Counted from the stretch's first letter, positions 54,118 to 63,835 are shown. The stretch: 64,000 nt of DNA from Mariaggregatimicrobium sp964498785 (GCA_964498785.1 CAZCJL010000001.1:117869-181868), one strand, 5' to 3'. Numbers and translations: made by a program. The notes: generated by a model from the sequence alone, not told the origin.

Positions 54118-54741
54118 TCATGCGCTCACCAATCGTTCTTTTAACGCTTTAGCAACAGCTTCGGATTTGGAGCCAACATGTAATTTTTTATAGATATTTT
54201 TGATATGGCGCCTCACCGTCTCTTCGCTTATGAAAAGAGTGCCGGCGATCATTTTGTAGCTTTTCCCCTTGCATAATTGAGTCAGCACTTCGGTTTCACG
54301 TGTCGTTAATTGTTCATGCGGATTCGTTTTAAATGAATTAACGACCATTCGGGCAATTTTAGAACTCATAGGAGCGCCGCCACTTTTGGCCTCATTGATG
54401 GCTTCAAGCAGTTTTCCGGGCTGCGTATCTTTGATCAGATAACCACACGCTCCTGCACAAAGCGCTTCAAATACCCTTTGATTATCATCGTAAACAGAAA
54501 GCATTAAGATGTCAATTTCAGGAAGTTTTTTTTTGATGATTCGTACGCCTTCTATCCCGGACATCCCGGGTAGCCCGATATCCATTAAAATGACATCCGG
54601 TGGATCGTCCTCAATTTCGGCAATTGCCGATTCGCAATCCGAGTAGCAATTGATGCACTCGAATCCGGCTGTGCCGTTTACCAAAATCGCGAGACTTTTA
54701 CGTATTTCATCATCATCTTCTATTATAGCGACGTTTATCAT
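54118..54741 (-). CDS. NarL/FixJ-type response regulator (copy 2)
   Basis: 207 residues from the ATG at 54741, chosen because it aligns with the start of copy 1 (MINVAIIEDDD versus MIYVTIIEDDD); an ATG at 54753 is possible. Phospho-acceptor Asp lies in VILMDIGLPGMSGIEG, Lys in CGYLIKDTQP, and the HTH at about 140-195 (LTTRETEVLTQLCKGKSYKMIAGTLFISEETVRRHIKNIYKK). It is directly downstream of the sensor kinase, 51 bases after its stop, and should be its cognate regulator. Confidence 0.92.
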   Translation of the reverse strand: MINVAIIEDDDEIRKSLAILVNGTAGFECINCYSDCESAIAEIEDDPPDVILMDIGLPGMSGIEGVRIIKKKLPEIDILMLSVYDDNQRVFEALCAGACGYLIKDTQPGKLLEAINEAKSGGAPMSSKIARMVVNSFKTNPHEQLTTRETEVLTQLCKGKSYKMIAGTLFISEETVRRHIKNIYKKLHVGSKSEAVAKALKERLVSA

Positions 54742-54792
54742 GTGACTATCCATCTATTGGTTATTTATAATTAAAGGAATTGTATTACAATT

Positions 54793-57700
54793 TCAATGAC
54801 CCGTTTGGGGGATTTCCCCGGTAAATTTTAAGGTTGTCCCTTCCCCGGTGTTTGAGGAAATAATCAATTTCCCGTTAATTGATGTCGCACGATTTTGCAT
54901 ATTTCTCAATCCTTTTCCATTCGAGTGATTATTTTCAGGCAAACCTGTCCCATCATCGATGAGAGTGATTTTTAGAAAATTATTTTTAAAATTGAAACCC
55001 AGCGCCACGTTTTCGCATTGGGCATGTTTCAGAATATTGTTCATCGCTTCTTTAAAAATAAGAATCAAATGTCGTCGCCACTCCATTGGTAACTTGATGG
55101 CTTCAAACTGTGGCTTTATTCCGGTCATCTGAAATGAAACGCCTGTTTTATCGAATAAATCGTCGCCGAAGTCTTTCAGGTAAATTGCTACATCGTACAA
55201 CGAATCCTGTACCGGATCGAGAGTCCAGATAAAATCGCGTGTACTTCCGGAGAGCTCTTTCGAAGCAGAGATAATGCGATCCACATAGCCGATGATTTCC
55301 TTTGAACTATTTTGCAACCGTGATTTGATAATTTCACTAAACAGCGAAATGCGGGTTAATTTTTGTCCCAATTCATCATGGAAATCTGCTGCAACTGTCC
55401 GCCGAACCCGTTCGTTTTCCGATGTGCGGATACGTTCCAATTCCAGCGAACGTTTTATATTTATACGAATACGTTGCCGATGAAAAAAAAGCGCGCCAAT
55501 AATCACAACGCCAATCGTGCAAAGGTAAAACCACCACTGTTGCCAAAACGGCGGGTGAATGATTAATTTGATTAATGTCCCTTCTTCATTCCACACACCA
55601 TCACAATTGGAGCCTTTTACATGAAATCGATACTCACCCGGATCTAAATTCGTGAAGCTGGCATAATTACGATTGCCACATTGAATCCATTCTGTGTGAA
55701 ATCCCTCAAGTTTATAAGCAAAATGATTCTTTTTGATATTTGTGTAATCAAGCGCTGCAAATTCAAAGGAAAAGTAATTATCCCGATATGATAAATCAAT
55801 ACCATCTATTCTGTCTACTGGCCCGAATAATTCGGTTGCATCTTTATCGAAAATTTTAAATGAAGTCAACACAATCGATGGAATTTGTGAATTGATCTGT
55901 ATATCTTCCGGGAAAAAAGAATTAAATCCCTGTGTTCCTCCAAAGAATATTTCACCTTCAGCGCTTTTATAATGAGAACATGCATTAAATTCATTTCCCT
56001 GCAAACCATCAGACACATCGAAATTTGTGAAAACTCCTGTACCTGTATTGAATTTTGAAATTCCATTGTTTGTGCTCAACCAGAGATTTAAATCATCATC
56101 TGCCTCGATACCGTAAATGACGTTATTCGGTAAGCCATCGCTTTCATCAAAATGAATAAACGATTTGGTTTTTGGATCGAATCTGTTTAAACCACCTCCA
56201 TACGTCCCAATCCACAAATAGCCCTTTTCACCCGGTTCCTTAAAAAGTGATACGATGATGTTGCTATTTAACGAATTCGGCTGCTCAGAATCGCGTTGAT
56301 AGCTCGTAAATTTTCGTGTTTGAATATCCAATATATTTAAACCGCCTTGAAATGTGCCAATCAATAAGGTGCAATTTACACTATCTTCAATGATGCAATA
56401 AATTTGATTATCGCTAATACTGCCGGAATCTGCCGGATCATTCTTATAAAAGGTAAACGTTTCAGTATCACGGTCCATTAAACATAATCCGTTGCCAAAC
56501 GTCCCGATCCAGAAATTATGAAACTGATCTTCATATATGCATTGCACCTGATTCGCGTCCTTTGTTGTGGAATCGCCGGGATTATCCAGATATCGTGCAA
56601 ATTGTTCTGTATTGCGGTTAAATTTGTTTAATCCATTATTGAATGTACCAATCCACACGGCGCCTTCGTGATCTTCATAAATCGATCGAATATTATTGTC
56701 ACTTAAACTTGATGGATTGAGCGGATCATGCTGATAGTGAAGATACCGATTCGTTTCCCGATTTATCCGATTTAGTCCGCCTTGAAAGGTCCCCACCCAT
56801 AATTCTTTATATTGATCTTCATATATTGAAAAGACCGTATTATCGCACAGCGATTGTGGTTTATTCGGATCATGATAATAATGAGTAAATTTATTTTGAC
56901 AGATATTCAGCTTATTTACACCGCACCCCAGCATGGTCCCGATCCAGATAATGCCGGTTTGATCCTGAAATAATTTGATTATTTTGTTGCTGCCGATACT
57001 CCCGGGGTATTGGGGATCATTTTTAAAATGGATGAATTTATTTCGATTGTTATCAAGCATCTTCAACCCATTATTTTGTGTCCCGATCCACAGATTATTG
57101 GATATGTCACGCAGAAAAGATGTCGCTGTATTCTCACTAAGACTGGCAGGGTCTCCGGGATGATGTTTGAATATTTCAAATTTTTCGGCGACCGTATTAA
57201 AACATAAGGCGCCGGAATGATGAGTGCCAATCCATAATTTCGGTTCACTATTTTGGGTCTCCGGATAGATTGTAATTATTGTGTTATCAGAAATACGTGA
57301 GTTGGATTTGTTATAGATTTTAATGCTGCTCCCATCATATCGAATTAGCCCGGCGCCACTTGTCCCAATCCACAAGCAAAAACGACCATTTACCTTAGTT
57401 TCGTGAATTGATAAAATACGATTTATAACAGGATTATTAGCAAAAAGCCCCTCTCGAAATCGTGAAAATTGGTTTATTTTACGGTCGAATAAGTAGAGTC
57501 CGTTATCGTATGTACCCACCCACAAACGACCGAGATGATCTTCAAAAATGGCTGTAATACTATTTTTATTATGAAAATTATAGTAAAATGAAAATGCATC
57601 TTTTGAATTCAGTCGGAAGGGTGATCGACCGGAATCCGGAGCAATGAAATAGTTCTGAAATGACTGGCTCCCGGAGGAATATTTATTTAAATACCCGCCC

Positions 57701-58065
57701 AGCGTTCCGACCCACAATGTTTCCTCAGAATCAAGGTATAAACAGGTAATCCAGTCGTCTGAAAGTGAATTGGTTTTAGATTGCAAACTGTGAAATTTTT
57801 TAAATGTATATCCATCATACCTGTTCAATCCATCCATTGTGCCAAACCATAAAAATCCGGTTTTGTCCTGCACTATTGAAGTTACTGTACTTTGTGACAG
57901 CCCTTGTTCAAGAGTTAAACAGTCAAAAGCGATGTCCGGTTGACTGTTGATAGCTGGTCTGCCGGTAAGAGGAAATCCAGTAATCAAAATAAGTGAGAAG
58001 ACAAATATTTTTACGTAACAGACTTTTGGGGCGTCTGTTTTTTGTTTTTTAAATGTTTTTAGCAT
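54793..58065 (-). CDS. propeller-type sensor histidine kinase (Reg_prop, Y_Y_Y, HisKA_3)
   Basis: 1090 residues. After a signal/anchor segment come about a dozen or more two-component-propeller repeats (phrases such as LWIGTFNNGLNKFNR, SIYEDHEGAVWIGT) making two seven-bladed propellers, then a Y_Y_Y domain at about 715-790 (YKLEGFHTEWIQCGNRNYASFTNLDPGEYRF, split here by position), one membrane helix (WWFYLCTIGVVIIGALFF), HisKA_3 with His896 (ADFHDELGQKLTRIS), and a HATPase_c with FKEAMNNILKHAQ and GTGLPENNHSNGKGLRNM. It has no receiver or HTH, so unlike SusR/BT-type hybrids it signals to a separate regulator. Confidence 0.93.
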   Translation of the reverse strand: MLKTFKKQKTDAPKVCYVKIFVFSLILITGFPLTGRPAINSQPDIAFDCLTLEQGLSQSTVTSIVQDKTGFLWFGTMDGLNRYDGYTFKKFHSLQSKTNSLSDDWITCLYLDSEETLWVGTLGGYLNKYSSGSQSFQNYFIAPDSGRSPFRLNSKDAFSFYYNFHNKNSITAIFEDHLGRLWVGTYDNGLYLFDRKINQFSRFREGLFANNPVINRILSIHETKVNGRFCLWIGTSGAGLIRYDGSSIKIYNKSNSRISDNTIITIYPETQNSEPKLWIGTHHSGALCFNTVAEKFEIFKHHPGDPASLSENTATSFLRDISNNLWIGTQNNGLKMLDNNRNKFIHFKNDPQYPGSIGSNKIIKLFQDQTGIIWIGTMLGCGVNKLNICQNKFTHYYHDPNKPQSLCDNTVFSIYEDQYKELWVGTFQGGLNRINRETNRYLHYQHDPLNPSSLSDNNIRSIYEDHEGAVWIGTFNNGLNKFNRNTEQFARYLDNPGDSTTKDANQVQCIYEDQFHNFWIGTFGNGLCLMDRDTETFTFYKNDPADSGSISDNQIYCIIEDSVNCTLLIGTFQGGLNILDIQTRKFTSYQRDSEQPNSLNSNIIVSLFKEPGEKGYLWIGTYGGGLNRFDPKTKSFIHFDESDGLPNNVIYGIEADDDLNLWLSTNNGISKFNTGTGVFTNFDVSDGLQGNEFNACSHYKSAEGEIFFGGTQGFNSFFPEDIQINSQIPSIVLTSFKIFDKDATELFGPVDRIDGIDLSYRDNYFSFEFAALDYTNIKKNHFAYKLEGFHTEWIQCGNRNYASFTNLDPGEYRFHVKGSNCDGVWNEEGTLIKLIIHPPFWQQWWFYLCTIGVVIIGALFFHRQRIRINIKRSLELERIRTSENERVRRTVAADFHDELGQKLTRISLFSEIIKSRLQNSSKEIIGYVDRIISASKELSGSTRDFIWTLDPVQDSLYDVAIYLKDFGDDLFDKTGVSFQMTGIKPQFEAIKLPMEWRRHLILIFKEAMNNILKHAQCENVALGFNFKNNFLKITLIDDGTGLPENNHSNGKGLRNMQNRATSINGKLIISSNTGEGTTLKFTGEIPQTGH

Positions 58066-58427
58066 GTAATTGGTGGGAACGAATTTAGTTTATTATCTTT
58101 ATGGTTTTATTGTGTTACTGCGCAGTGCACCAGCATTCATTCGTTTGTTGCATAAGAGTTAGAACGAAAAATATGCAGGGATGTTTCAGATTATTATCGT
58201 ATTCTTGAATAAAAGTATCTATCATTATTTTATAATTTTACAAAAATTTTATATATTATTTAATCAGGAAACTTAATTTTTTGGATGAATTCAGATATTA
58301 ATTTAAGTATTAATATTAACAAAAGGTTTACGATAATTAAATCTTTGAGTTCATTGTCATCAAATGGCTGTTGTTAAATAAAATGGCGTAAAATCCACCT
58401 GTGTTTACAAAATTTGCAAGAAATTAT
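58066..58427. other. AT-rich divergent spacer
   Basis: It separates the sensor kinase (minus) from the coiled-coil/Fe-S pair (plus). It must hold the kinase promoter on the minus strand; nothing else was recognised. Confidence 0.4.
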
Positions 58428-58456
58428 TTGACAATTAAGTTTTTTTTTATTAAATT
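58428..58456 (+). promoter_or_regulatory. candidate promoter for the coiled-coil/Fe-S gene pair
   Basis: TTGACA (58428-58433), a 17-base spacer, then TAAATT. It lies about 110 bases before the ATG at 58569. Consensus sigma-70-like, but AT-rich context makes the -10 box weak. Confidence 0.4.
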
Positions 58457-58568
58457 TAAACAAGAAAAATTACTATCTTCATAAACTACAAAGACTAATG
58501 TTAAAAGATTTTGTTACATAAAATTTTTATTGCAAAAACAGTACCTCCAGTACAGTTTAGGAGACATC

Positions 58569-59474
58569 ATGAACAACACATCGAAGTCCTCAATATTGCC
58601 TTTAGAACCCAGGGGCAAAAACGATCACCAGAATATAAAAGAAATTTCATCAGAATTACGGAAGAAACAGGAGGCGCTTCATGCGGAGATTGAAAAGCAT
58701 GCTGATGAGTTAAAATCAATTCAGGCTTTGTTGACAGAGCAGCTTAATAAAGTGTCTGAATCGAATAAGGATGAATTTAAAAAAATTCATGAGATTTTTG
58801 TGAAATTAGGAAATGAGCTCGATAAATTTAAAATTCATATCCGGGAATCAATTGCTGAAAAATTCACAAATGAAATGGGGCGCATTGATGATATTTTTCA
58901 GCGACAATCTGAACGAATCGAGCAGATGGAAGATCTTCTGATTTCCGTAGAGAGCAATTCATCAGAAAAAAAATATGAACAGGTACGGACCGAATTGATC
59001 GGTGGGCTAAAGATGCTTGGCGAACGTGTGGGAGAAGCAATAAAAAATATGGACGACCGGTTTGAGAAACTTAGACAGGATATGCAACATGCTGTTCCTG
59101 AACAAGTTTCGCCAGAAAATCAGCAAGATACATTACCGGCGGAGCAGAGGGCTGAAAACGAATCAATTCCGTTCGGAGATGTAAAGGAGAGTTCATTGCT
59201 GCAAATTGGTGAAGAATTTGAGATCATTCCCAAAAATTCTATTCAGGATTTAGGCGCGATGTTTCGTAAGCACGCCGAGAATATGAAATTTTTTCTAAAT
59301 GAGCATGAAGAAAAACTATTGGGTGTTGATCATCTCCTTAAAGCTTATGAAGAAGAATGCAGTGCTGAAATAGCCGAATTAAAGCGAAAATCGAAACGCA
59401 ATTTTATTTTTTCACTGGCCGGAATTATACTGGTCGCTATCATTTCATTTATTTTACATTTTGTGTTTTCTTAA
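58569..59474 (+). CDS. coiled-coil protein with C-terminal membrane anchor
   Basis: 301 residues. I chose the ATG at 58569 because AGGAG lies 5 bases ahead; the frame is open to 58530. Residues about 25-165 are strongly heptad-like, charged helix (KKQEALHAEIEKHADELKS, ERIEQMEDLLISVES), then an acidic linker, another helix, and a single membrane helix at the end (FIFSLAGIILVAIISFILHFV). So it is tail-anchored with a long cytoplasmic rod. No family recognised. It precedes the Fe-S gene by 24 bases and may scaffold or localise it. Confidence 0.75.
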   Translation: MNNTSKSSILPLEPRGKNDHQNIKEISSELRKKQEALHAEIEKHADELKSIQALLTEQLNKVSESNKDEFKKIHEIFVKLGNELDKFKIHIRESIAEKFTNEMGRIDDIFQRQSERIEQMEDLLISVESNSSEKKYEQVRTELIGGLKMLGERVGEAIKNMDDRFEKLRQDMQHAVPEQVSPENQQDTLPAEQRAENESIPFGDVKESSLLQIGEEFEIIPKNSIQDLGAMFRKHAENMKFFLNEHEEKLLGVDHLLKAYEEECSAEIAELKRKSKRNFIFSLAGIILVAIISFILHFVFS

Positions 59475-59498
59475 CTTTTTCGATCAAAAATATAAAGC

Positions 59499-60875
59499 AT
59501 GTCCAAATTTATTTTAATCGCCGGCTGGGTGATTTTTTTTGCTGGGACTTTCATAGTTATTCTATTTCTTTATAGCTCTCTTCGTGAACGTAAATTTAAA
59601 GCAACAGCAACAGGTTTGCTGCTATTTTTACCTTTTCAATCACTTTTATTAACCTGCCTGCTTATCCATTTTCCGATGCAAATTTATATTATGTTCGGTG
59701 TTGTACTGATTATCAGCATAAGCGTATTATTACTCATTTTACCATTTCATGATAATTCCGGGCTATCCGTAAATGGAGAACAAAAACGAATTGATGAACG
59801 CAATGCGATTTTCCATCGGTTTTATCGTCTTAAAAGAGGAATGCCTGAATTCGAACAGTTTTATCTGGAGCACCCGGAAAAATATGTTTTTGATGAAAAA
59901 GTAAGAGCGTTGCCAGATTTGGGGAGTCCCGGGTCCCGTTCTTATAATCCTTTCACCTCTCCATATCAAATCGCAGCTTTTACAGTTCTTGAATCCATCT
60001 CCCGGGAAATTGAATGGCAACCATGTCCGCCGGAAGATGGGATTCAGGCTGGAGCGAGCACGACCTTAACTCAACGATTGAAAGGATTTGCCAATTATCT
60101 TGGCGCGGATTTTGTCGGCGCGACAAAATTAAATTCCGCGTATGTATATAGTCATATCGGAAGATCGTCAGGAAAATGGGGAGCGCCCATTGTGCTGAAT
60201 CATGGATATGCGCTTGTTGTTGGAGTAGAAATGAATTATGAAATGGTACAGCAGGCTCCCGAATCTGCCACAACGACTGAGACCGCGTTTAAATACGTTG
60301 AAGTTGCGAAAGTGGCGCTGATTATCGCAAAATATTTGAACCTGCTCGGTTACGATGCCCGATCGCATGTGGATGGCAACTATCGGGTGATGTGTGTGCC
60401 GATTGCGGTAGATGCCGGTCTGGGAGAGTTGTCACGGATGGGATTATTGATCCATCCTCAATTTGGTCCCAGAGTGCGTTTGGCGGTGGTAACCACGAAT
60501 GCTCCGCTCGCACAGGATAACCCTATTGCGTTTGGCGTGCAGCATTTCTGTTCAATTTGTCGAAAATGTGCGCAGTTATGCCCATCCGGTGCAATTGATG
60601 CAGGAGAAAAGAAAATGTATAATGGTGCGGAAAAATGGCAAAGCAGCCAGGAAAAGTGTTATCGTTTTTGGCGGTTACAGGGAACGGATTGTTCTATATG
60701 TGTAAAAGTATGCCCCTATTCATATCCTGATTCTTTACTGCACAACATGATCCGTTGGTTAACGCGGCGTAATAATTTTTCGCGCCTGGCCTCGTTAAAG
60801 GGCGATGAATTTTTCTATGGCAGAGACCGCTCAGGTCATTTGTCGCCGCCACAATGGCATGAATCTCATCTTTAA
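59499..60875 (+). CDS. membrane-anchored reductive-dehalogenase-like Fe-S protein
   Basis: 458 residues. Three hydrophobic helices at about 5-85 replace the usual twin-arginine signal. Residues about 115-350 resemble the cobamide-binding core of RdhA-like proteins (HEPEKYVF-type lead, AYVYSHIGRSSGKWGAPIV, FKYVEVAKVALIIAKYL, VPIAVDAGLGELSRMGLLIHPQFGPRVRLAVV). Two ferredoxin-like clusters follow: Cys351/354/357/361 (CSICRKCAQLCPSGA) and Cys387/398/401/405 (CYRFWRLQGTDCSICVKVCPYS). Such proteins may reduce a quinone- or B12-linked substrate. No RdhB anchor gene is present. No strong ribosome site was seen. Confidence 0.82.
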   Translation: MSKFILIAGWVIFFAGTFIVILFLYSSLRERKFKATATGLLLFLPFQSLLLTCLLIHFPMQIYIMFGVVLIISISVLLLILPFHDNSGLSVNGEQKRIDERNAIFHRFYRLKRGMPEFEQFYLEHPEKYVFDEKVRALPDLGSPGSRSYNPFTSPYQIAAFTVLESISREIEWQPCPPEDGIQAGASTTLTQRLKGFANYLGADFVGATKLNSAYVYSHIGRSSGKWGAPIVLNHGYALVVGVEMNYEMVQQAPESATTTETAFKYVEVAKVALIIAKYLNLLGYDARSHVDGNYRVMCVPIAVDAGLGELSRMGLLIHPQFGPRVRLAVVTTNAPLAQDNPIAFGVQHFCSICRKCAQLCPSGAIDAGEKKMYNGAEKWQSSQEKCYRFWRLQGTDCSICVKVCPYSYPDSLLHNMIRWLTRRNNFSRLASLKGDEFFYGRDRSGHLSPPQWHESHL

Positions 60876-60908
60876 TTCCGGATTGTTCGAAAAGCGTTAT
60901 TCGGTTCT

Positions 60909-61676
60909 TTAAGAGGTTACTTCTTCATAAATAATTCGTAAACCTTCCAGCGTTAAAAAAGGTTCGATGAGACTGATTGTCGTTGATTTGGGAATAATCA
61001 AATTCGCCAGACCGCCGGTTGCCACTTTGTGCATTTGCTTGCCAAATTCGGTTTGAATGCGATTCACAAGTCCGTCAATTAATTCCACAGTACCGAACAT
61101 CAACCCTGATTGAATACTTGCTTCTGTGTTCCGACCGATTAATTCTTTTGGGAATTTCATTTCAACCTGCGGAAGTCGCGCCGCGAACCGATGCAGCAAA
61201 CTTGCAGATGTTTCAACGCCCGGGACAATGATTCCGCCGAGATATTCATAATTTTCAGTAACAATATCAAAGGTTGTGGCGGTCCCGAAATCGATGATAA
61301 TAATTGGCCCGCCAAATTTTTGATAGCCAGCAACCGAATTAACGATTCTGTCTGCGCCAACAGCACGCGGATCTTCGTATAAAATTTTCAAACCAATTTT
61401 TAAATCTGAATCAACAATAATTGGCTTAATGTGAGAATACTCGGCAAACATTCTATTAAAAGCCGGCGTCACATCCGGTACAACCGACGATATAATGGCT
61501 CCTTTTATTTGCGTGAGTTGAATTTTACTTTCACGCAGGAGCATATTAAGCAGAATCCATGATTCGTCGCTGGTGCGAGTGATTTTGCTCATCAGTCGCC
61601 AGTGAATTTTTAATTCCTGGTTGTCAAAAATTCCGATCACGATATGTGTGTTTCCAACATCTATGGCAAGTAACAT
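60909..61676 (-). CDS. coaX: type III pantothenate kinase
   Basis: 255 residues. ATP-binding LAIDVGNTHIVIGIF at the N-terminus, ISSVVPDVTPAFNRM, DPRAVGADRIVNSVAGY with the catalytic DPxxxGADR-like motif, and IIDFGTATTFDIVT are all CoaX signatures. It phosphorylates pantothenate in the first step of CoA synthesis. The start ATG at 61676 has AGAGG 5 bases upstream; an in-frame GTG six bases earlier is unlikely. It is 12 bases after the birA stop, the usual CoaX-BirA pairing. Confidence 0.96.
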   Translation of the reverse strand: MLLAIDVGNTHIVIGIFDNQELKIHWRLMSKITRTSDESWILLNMLLRESKIQLTQIKGAIISSVVPDVTPAFNRMFAEYSHIKPIIVDSDLKIGLKILYEDPRAVGADRIVNSVAGYQKFGGPIIIIDFGTATTFDIVTENYEYLGGIIVPGVETSASLLHRFAARLPQVEMKFPKELIGRNTEASIQSGLMFGTVELIDGLVNRIQTEFGKQMHKVATGGLANLIIPKSTTISLIEPFLTLEGLRIIYEEVTS

Positions 61677-61688
61677 AAGCACCTCTAT

Positions 61689-62477
61689 TTACATGAAATC
61701 ACCGGCCACTATTTTCGCCAGGTGACCATTTTTTTGGCGTAACAAAAGTCCGCCGTCCTGATCAAGGTCTTCGAAAATTCCACTGTAATAATTATTATCC
61801 AGGATAATTTCGATTTTCTGTCCGATTCGGGGACATCTTTTTTTCCAATTATCTATTATCAAATCAAATCCATATTCAAGGGCGAAAAGATAGTGCTGTT
61901 CCAGAAGACGGAGAATTTCAACCAACAGGGTTATGCGATTAGTTTTATGTAATGAATGAATCAGAAGTGATGTTGCAATACCGCGGATGTCTGGTGTAAA
62001 ATCATCGAGTGAATGGTTTACATTAATCCCCATACCCAGAACAATAAACGAGACGTGGTTGTTTTGAAACTCGACTTCAGAAAGAATCCCGCAAAATTTT
62101 TTTTGATTCAGGAACAGGTCGTTCGGCCATTTAAATTGTGGTGTTATTCCGTATAGATTTTCAACTGCCTGTGCGACTGAAACACCGGCCAGAAACGGAA
62201 AAATTCCCGGTTTTGATGCTGCAGCCGGGGGGCGTAAAATTACAGAAAACCATAATCCTTTACCAAAAATCGAATACCATTTTCGCTTCAGGCGGCCGCG
62301 GCCTTTTAATTGTTCTTCTGCAATGATCAGCGTGCCCTCCTGTTCACCGTTATGCGCCAGTTTATAAGCAAATTCATTTGTCGATTGCAGCCGCCAGAAT
62401 GCAAATACCTTTTTCCCAAAATAGTCAGTGTTTAATTGTGGCTTTATTTTGTCTGATGTGATAAAATCATATTTCAT
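61689..62477 (-). CDS. birA: biotin--[acetyl-CoA-carboxylase] ligase (single-domain BirA)
   Basis: 262 residues with GRGRLKRKW (59-67), the biotinyl-AMP loop, KWPND at 116-120 and KFCGILSE at 127-134, plus a C-terminal SH3-like domain (YYSGIFEDLDQDGGLLLR). There is no N-terminal helix-turn-helix, so it is a monofunctional ligase and not the biotin-operon repressor. It attaches biotin to the carboxyl carrier. ATGA overlap with the recombinase gene. Confidence 0.95.
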   Translation of the reverse strand: MKYDFITSDKIKPQLNTDYFGKKVFAFWRLQSTNEFAYKLAHNGEQEGTLIIAEEQLKGRGRLKRKWYSIFGKGLWFSVILRPPAAASKPGIFPFLAGVSVAQAVENLYGITPQFKWPNDLFLNQKKFCGILSEVEFQNNHVSFIVLGMGINVNHSLDDFTPDIRGIATSLLIHSLHKTNRITLLVEILRLLEQHYLFALEYGFDLIIDNWKKRCPRIGQKIEIILDNNYYSGIFEDLDQDGGLLLRQKNGHLAKIVAGDFM

Positions 62478-63379
62478 AATGAACGGTAGTATTTCTCCCT
62501 CGGATGAAATGTTCGATGAACTTCACAAAGATAATTCCTGTCAAGGTGTGTATAAATCTGTGTTGAGGAAATACTTACATGTCCAAGCATTTCCTGAACA
62601 GCCCGCAAGTCAGCGCCGCCTTCAATCAGGTGTGTGGCAAAGGTGTGGCGCAGTGTATGGGGAGAGACTTGTTTTTTGATGCCAGCATTGAGAACGTGTT
62701 TTTTTAATATCTTCCAAAACCCCATTCTGGAAAGCCGTTTGCCATGATGATTCAGGAAAAGCGAGTCATCAGTCTCGGCGCGGCGAAGTATTTCTCTGGA
62801 AGTGGAGCAATAATCAAGCACAAATTTTATTGCACTTTCGCCAATCGGAATAATTCGCATTTTCGAGCCCTTGCCCATAACTTGTACTAATTGTTGCGCA
62901 AATAGTAAATCCGATAATTTAATTGAGATCATTTCTGTCACTCGCACGCCGGTGGCATAGGCAAATTCAAACATTGCTCGATCACGCAAACCGAATATAT
63001 CGGATATATCCGGCTCTTGCAGCAACTGTTCCATTTCTGCATGATTTAAAATGATCGGAAGTGATTTTGCTAATTTCGGAAATGAAATGTTTTCTGCGGG
63101 ATTGGTCTCCTGATCATGCTCGCCCTGTAAAAATCGATGAAACATTCGGATTGCAGATAGTTTCCGGGCAATACTGAACGAAGAAAGATCTTTTTTGCTT
63201 AAGGATACAATATATTTCGAAATATGAGCCGGCTCAACGTTCTGTAGTTCCAGAATATTTTCTTCACTGAGAAAATCAACATAATCCACGAGATCAGTCG
63301 CATACGCCTGGATACTGTTTTGTGACAGATTTCGTTCTATCAGCAAAAAATTTATAAAATCATCAATGTACTGTTCCAC
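62474..63379 (-). CDS. tyrosine recombinase XerC/XerD
   Basis: 301 residues from a GTG. SAM-like N-terminal domain at 1-85 and catalytic domain with the full set Arg146 (ATGVRVTEM), Lys170, His241 and Arg244 (HTLRHTFATHLIEGG), His267 (LGHVSISSTQIYTH) and Tyr276. Length and motifs match chromosomal Xer enzymes that resolve dimers at dif, not phage integrases. No dif-like site was seen in the window. It starts the xer-birA-coaX run; whether it is XerC or XerD cannot be decided here. Confidence 0.93.
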   Translation of the reverse strand: MEQYIDDFINFLLIERNLSQNSIQAYATDLVDYVDFLSEENILELQNVEPAHISKYIVSLSKKDLSSFSIARKLSAIRMFHRFLQGEHDQETNPAENISFPKLAKSLPIILNHAEMEQLLQEPDISDIFGLRDRAMFEFAYATGVRVTEMISIKLSDLLFAQQLVQVMGKGSKMRIIPIGESAIKFVLDYCSTSREILRRAETDDSLFLNHHGKRLSRMGFWKILKKHVLNAGIKKQVSPHTLRHTFATHLIEGGADLRAVQEMLGHVSISSTQIYTHLDRNYLCEVHRTFHPREKYYRSL

Positions 63380-63397
63380 GGTGTGCTCGCTATTTCT

Positions 63398-63835
63398 TCA
63401 ATGATGATCTATTATATGCTCTGTTAATGATAGCGAAATGCCACACATCATTACCTCGGGGCCCATCTGTGTAAAATCTCCGGAGAGTAACGAATTGTCG
63501 ACATTTGCATAAAGAGAACACCCGGCTTCCTTTTCGATAATTAAGCCGCTTACTGTTCCATGACACTGCCCGATAAAAGTCACTTCACCCAGCATTTTGC
63601 TGATAACATACCCGGTACAAAAATGAAGTTGTAGGTGCGAAGTTCCTGTATAGACAGAAATTAAATTACCTCTTTTATTGCCAATTGGAATGTCCGGGTA
63701 AATTTCCAACGATAGTGTTCGGTTTTCTTCTTCATTTTTTAGAACCATCCGATAATTATTCTGCCTGTATTTATAAGAAACACATAAAGTGTCTGCAATT
63801 TCACTGATTGATTTTTCTGTGAAAACCGGTTTCAT
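63398..63835 (-). CDS. hypothetical small protein
   Basis: 145 residues, no signal or membrane segment; beta-rich with several Cys and His near the end (CSLYANVDNSLLSGDFTQMG, MMCGISLSLTEHIIDHH). I recognise no family. GAGGATAAA precedes the ATG, a good ribosome site, and it lies 18 bases before the recombinase gene, so it is probably the first gene of that transcript. 63836-64000 should hold its promoter; nothing more is seen there. Confidence 0.7.
   Translation of the reverse strand: MKPVFTEKSISEIADTLCVSYKYRQNNYRMVLKNEEENRTLSLEIYPDIPIGNKRGNLISVYTGTSHLQLHFCTGYVISKMLGEVTFIGQCHGTVSGLIIEKEAGCSLYANVDNSLLSGDFTQMGPEVMMCGISLSLTEHIIDHH

Noticed and set aside
62474..63379. Tyrosine recombinase as a sign of an integrated element
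   Set aside because: It matches chromosomal Xer enzymes and is coupled to birA and coaX; no attachment-site repeats or phage genes flank it.
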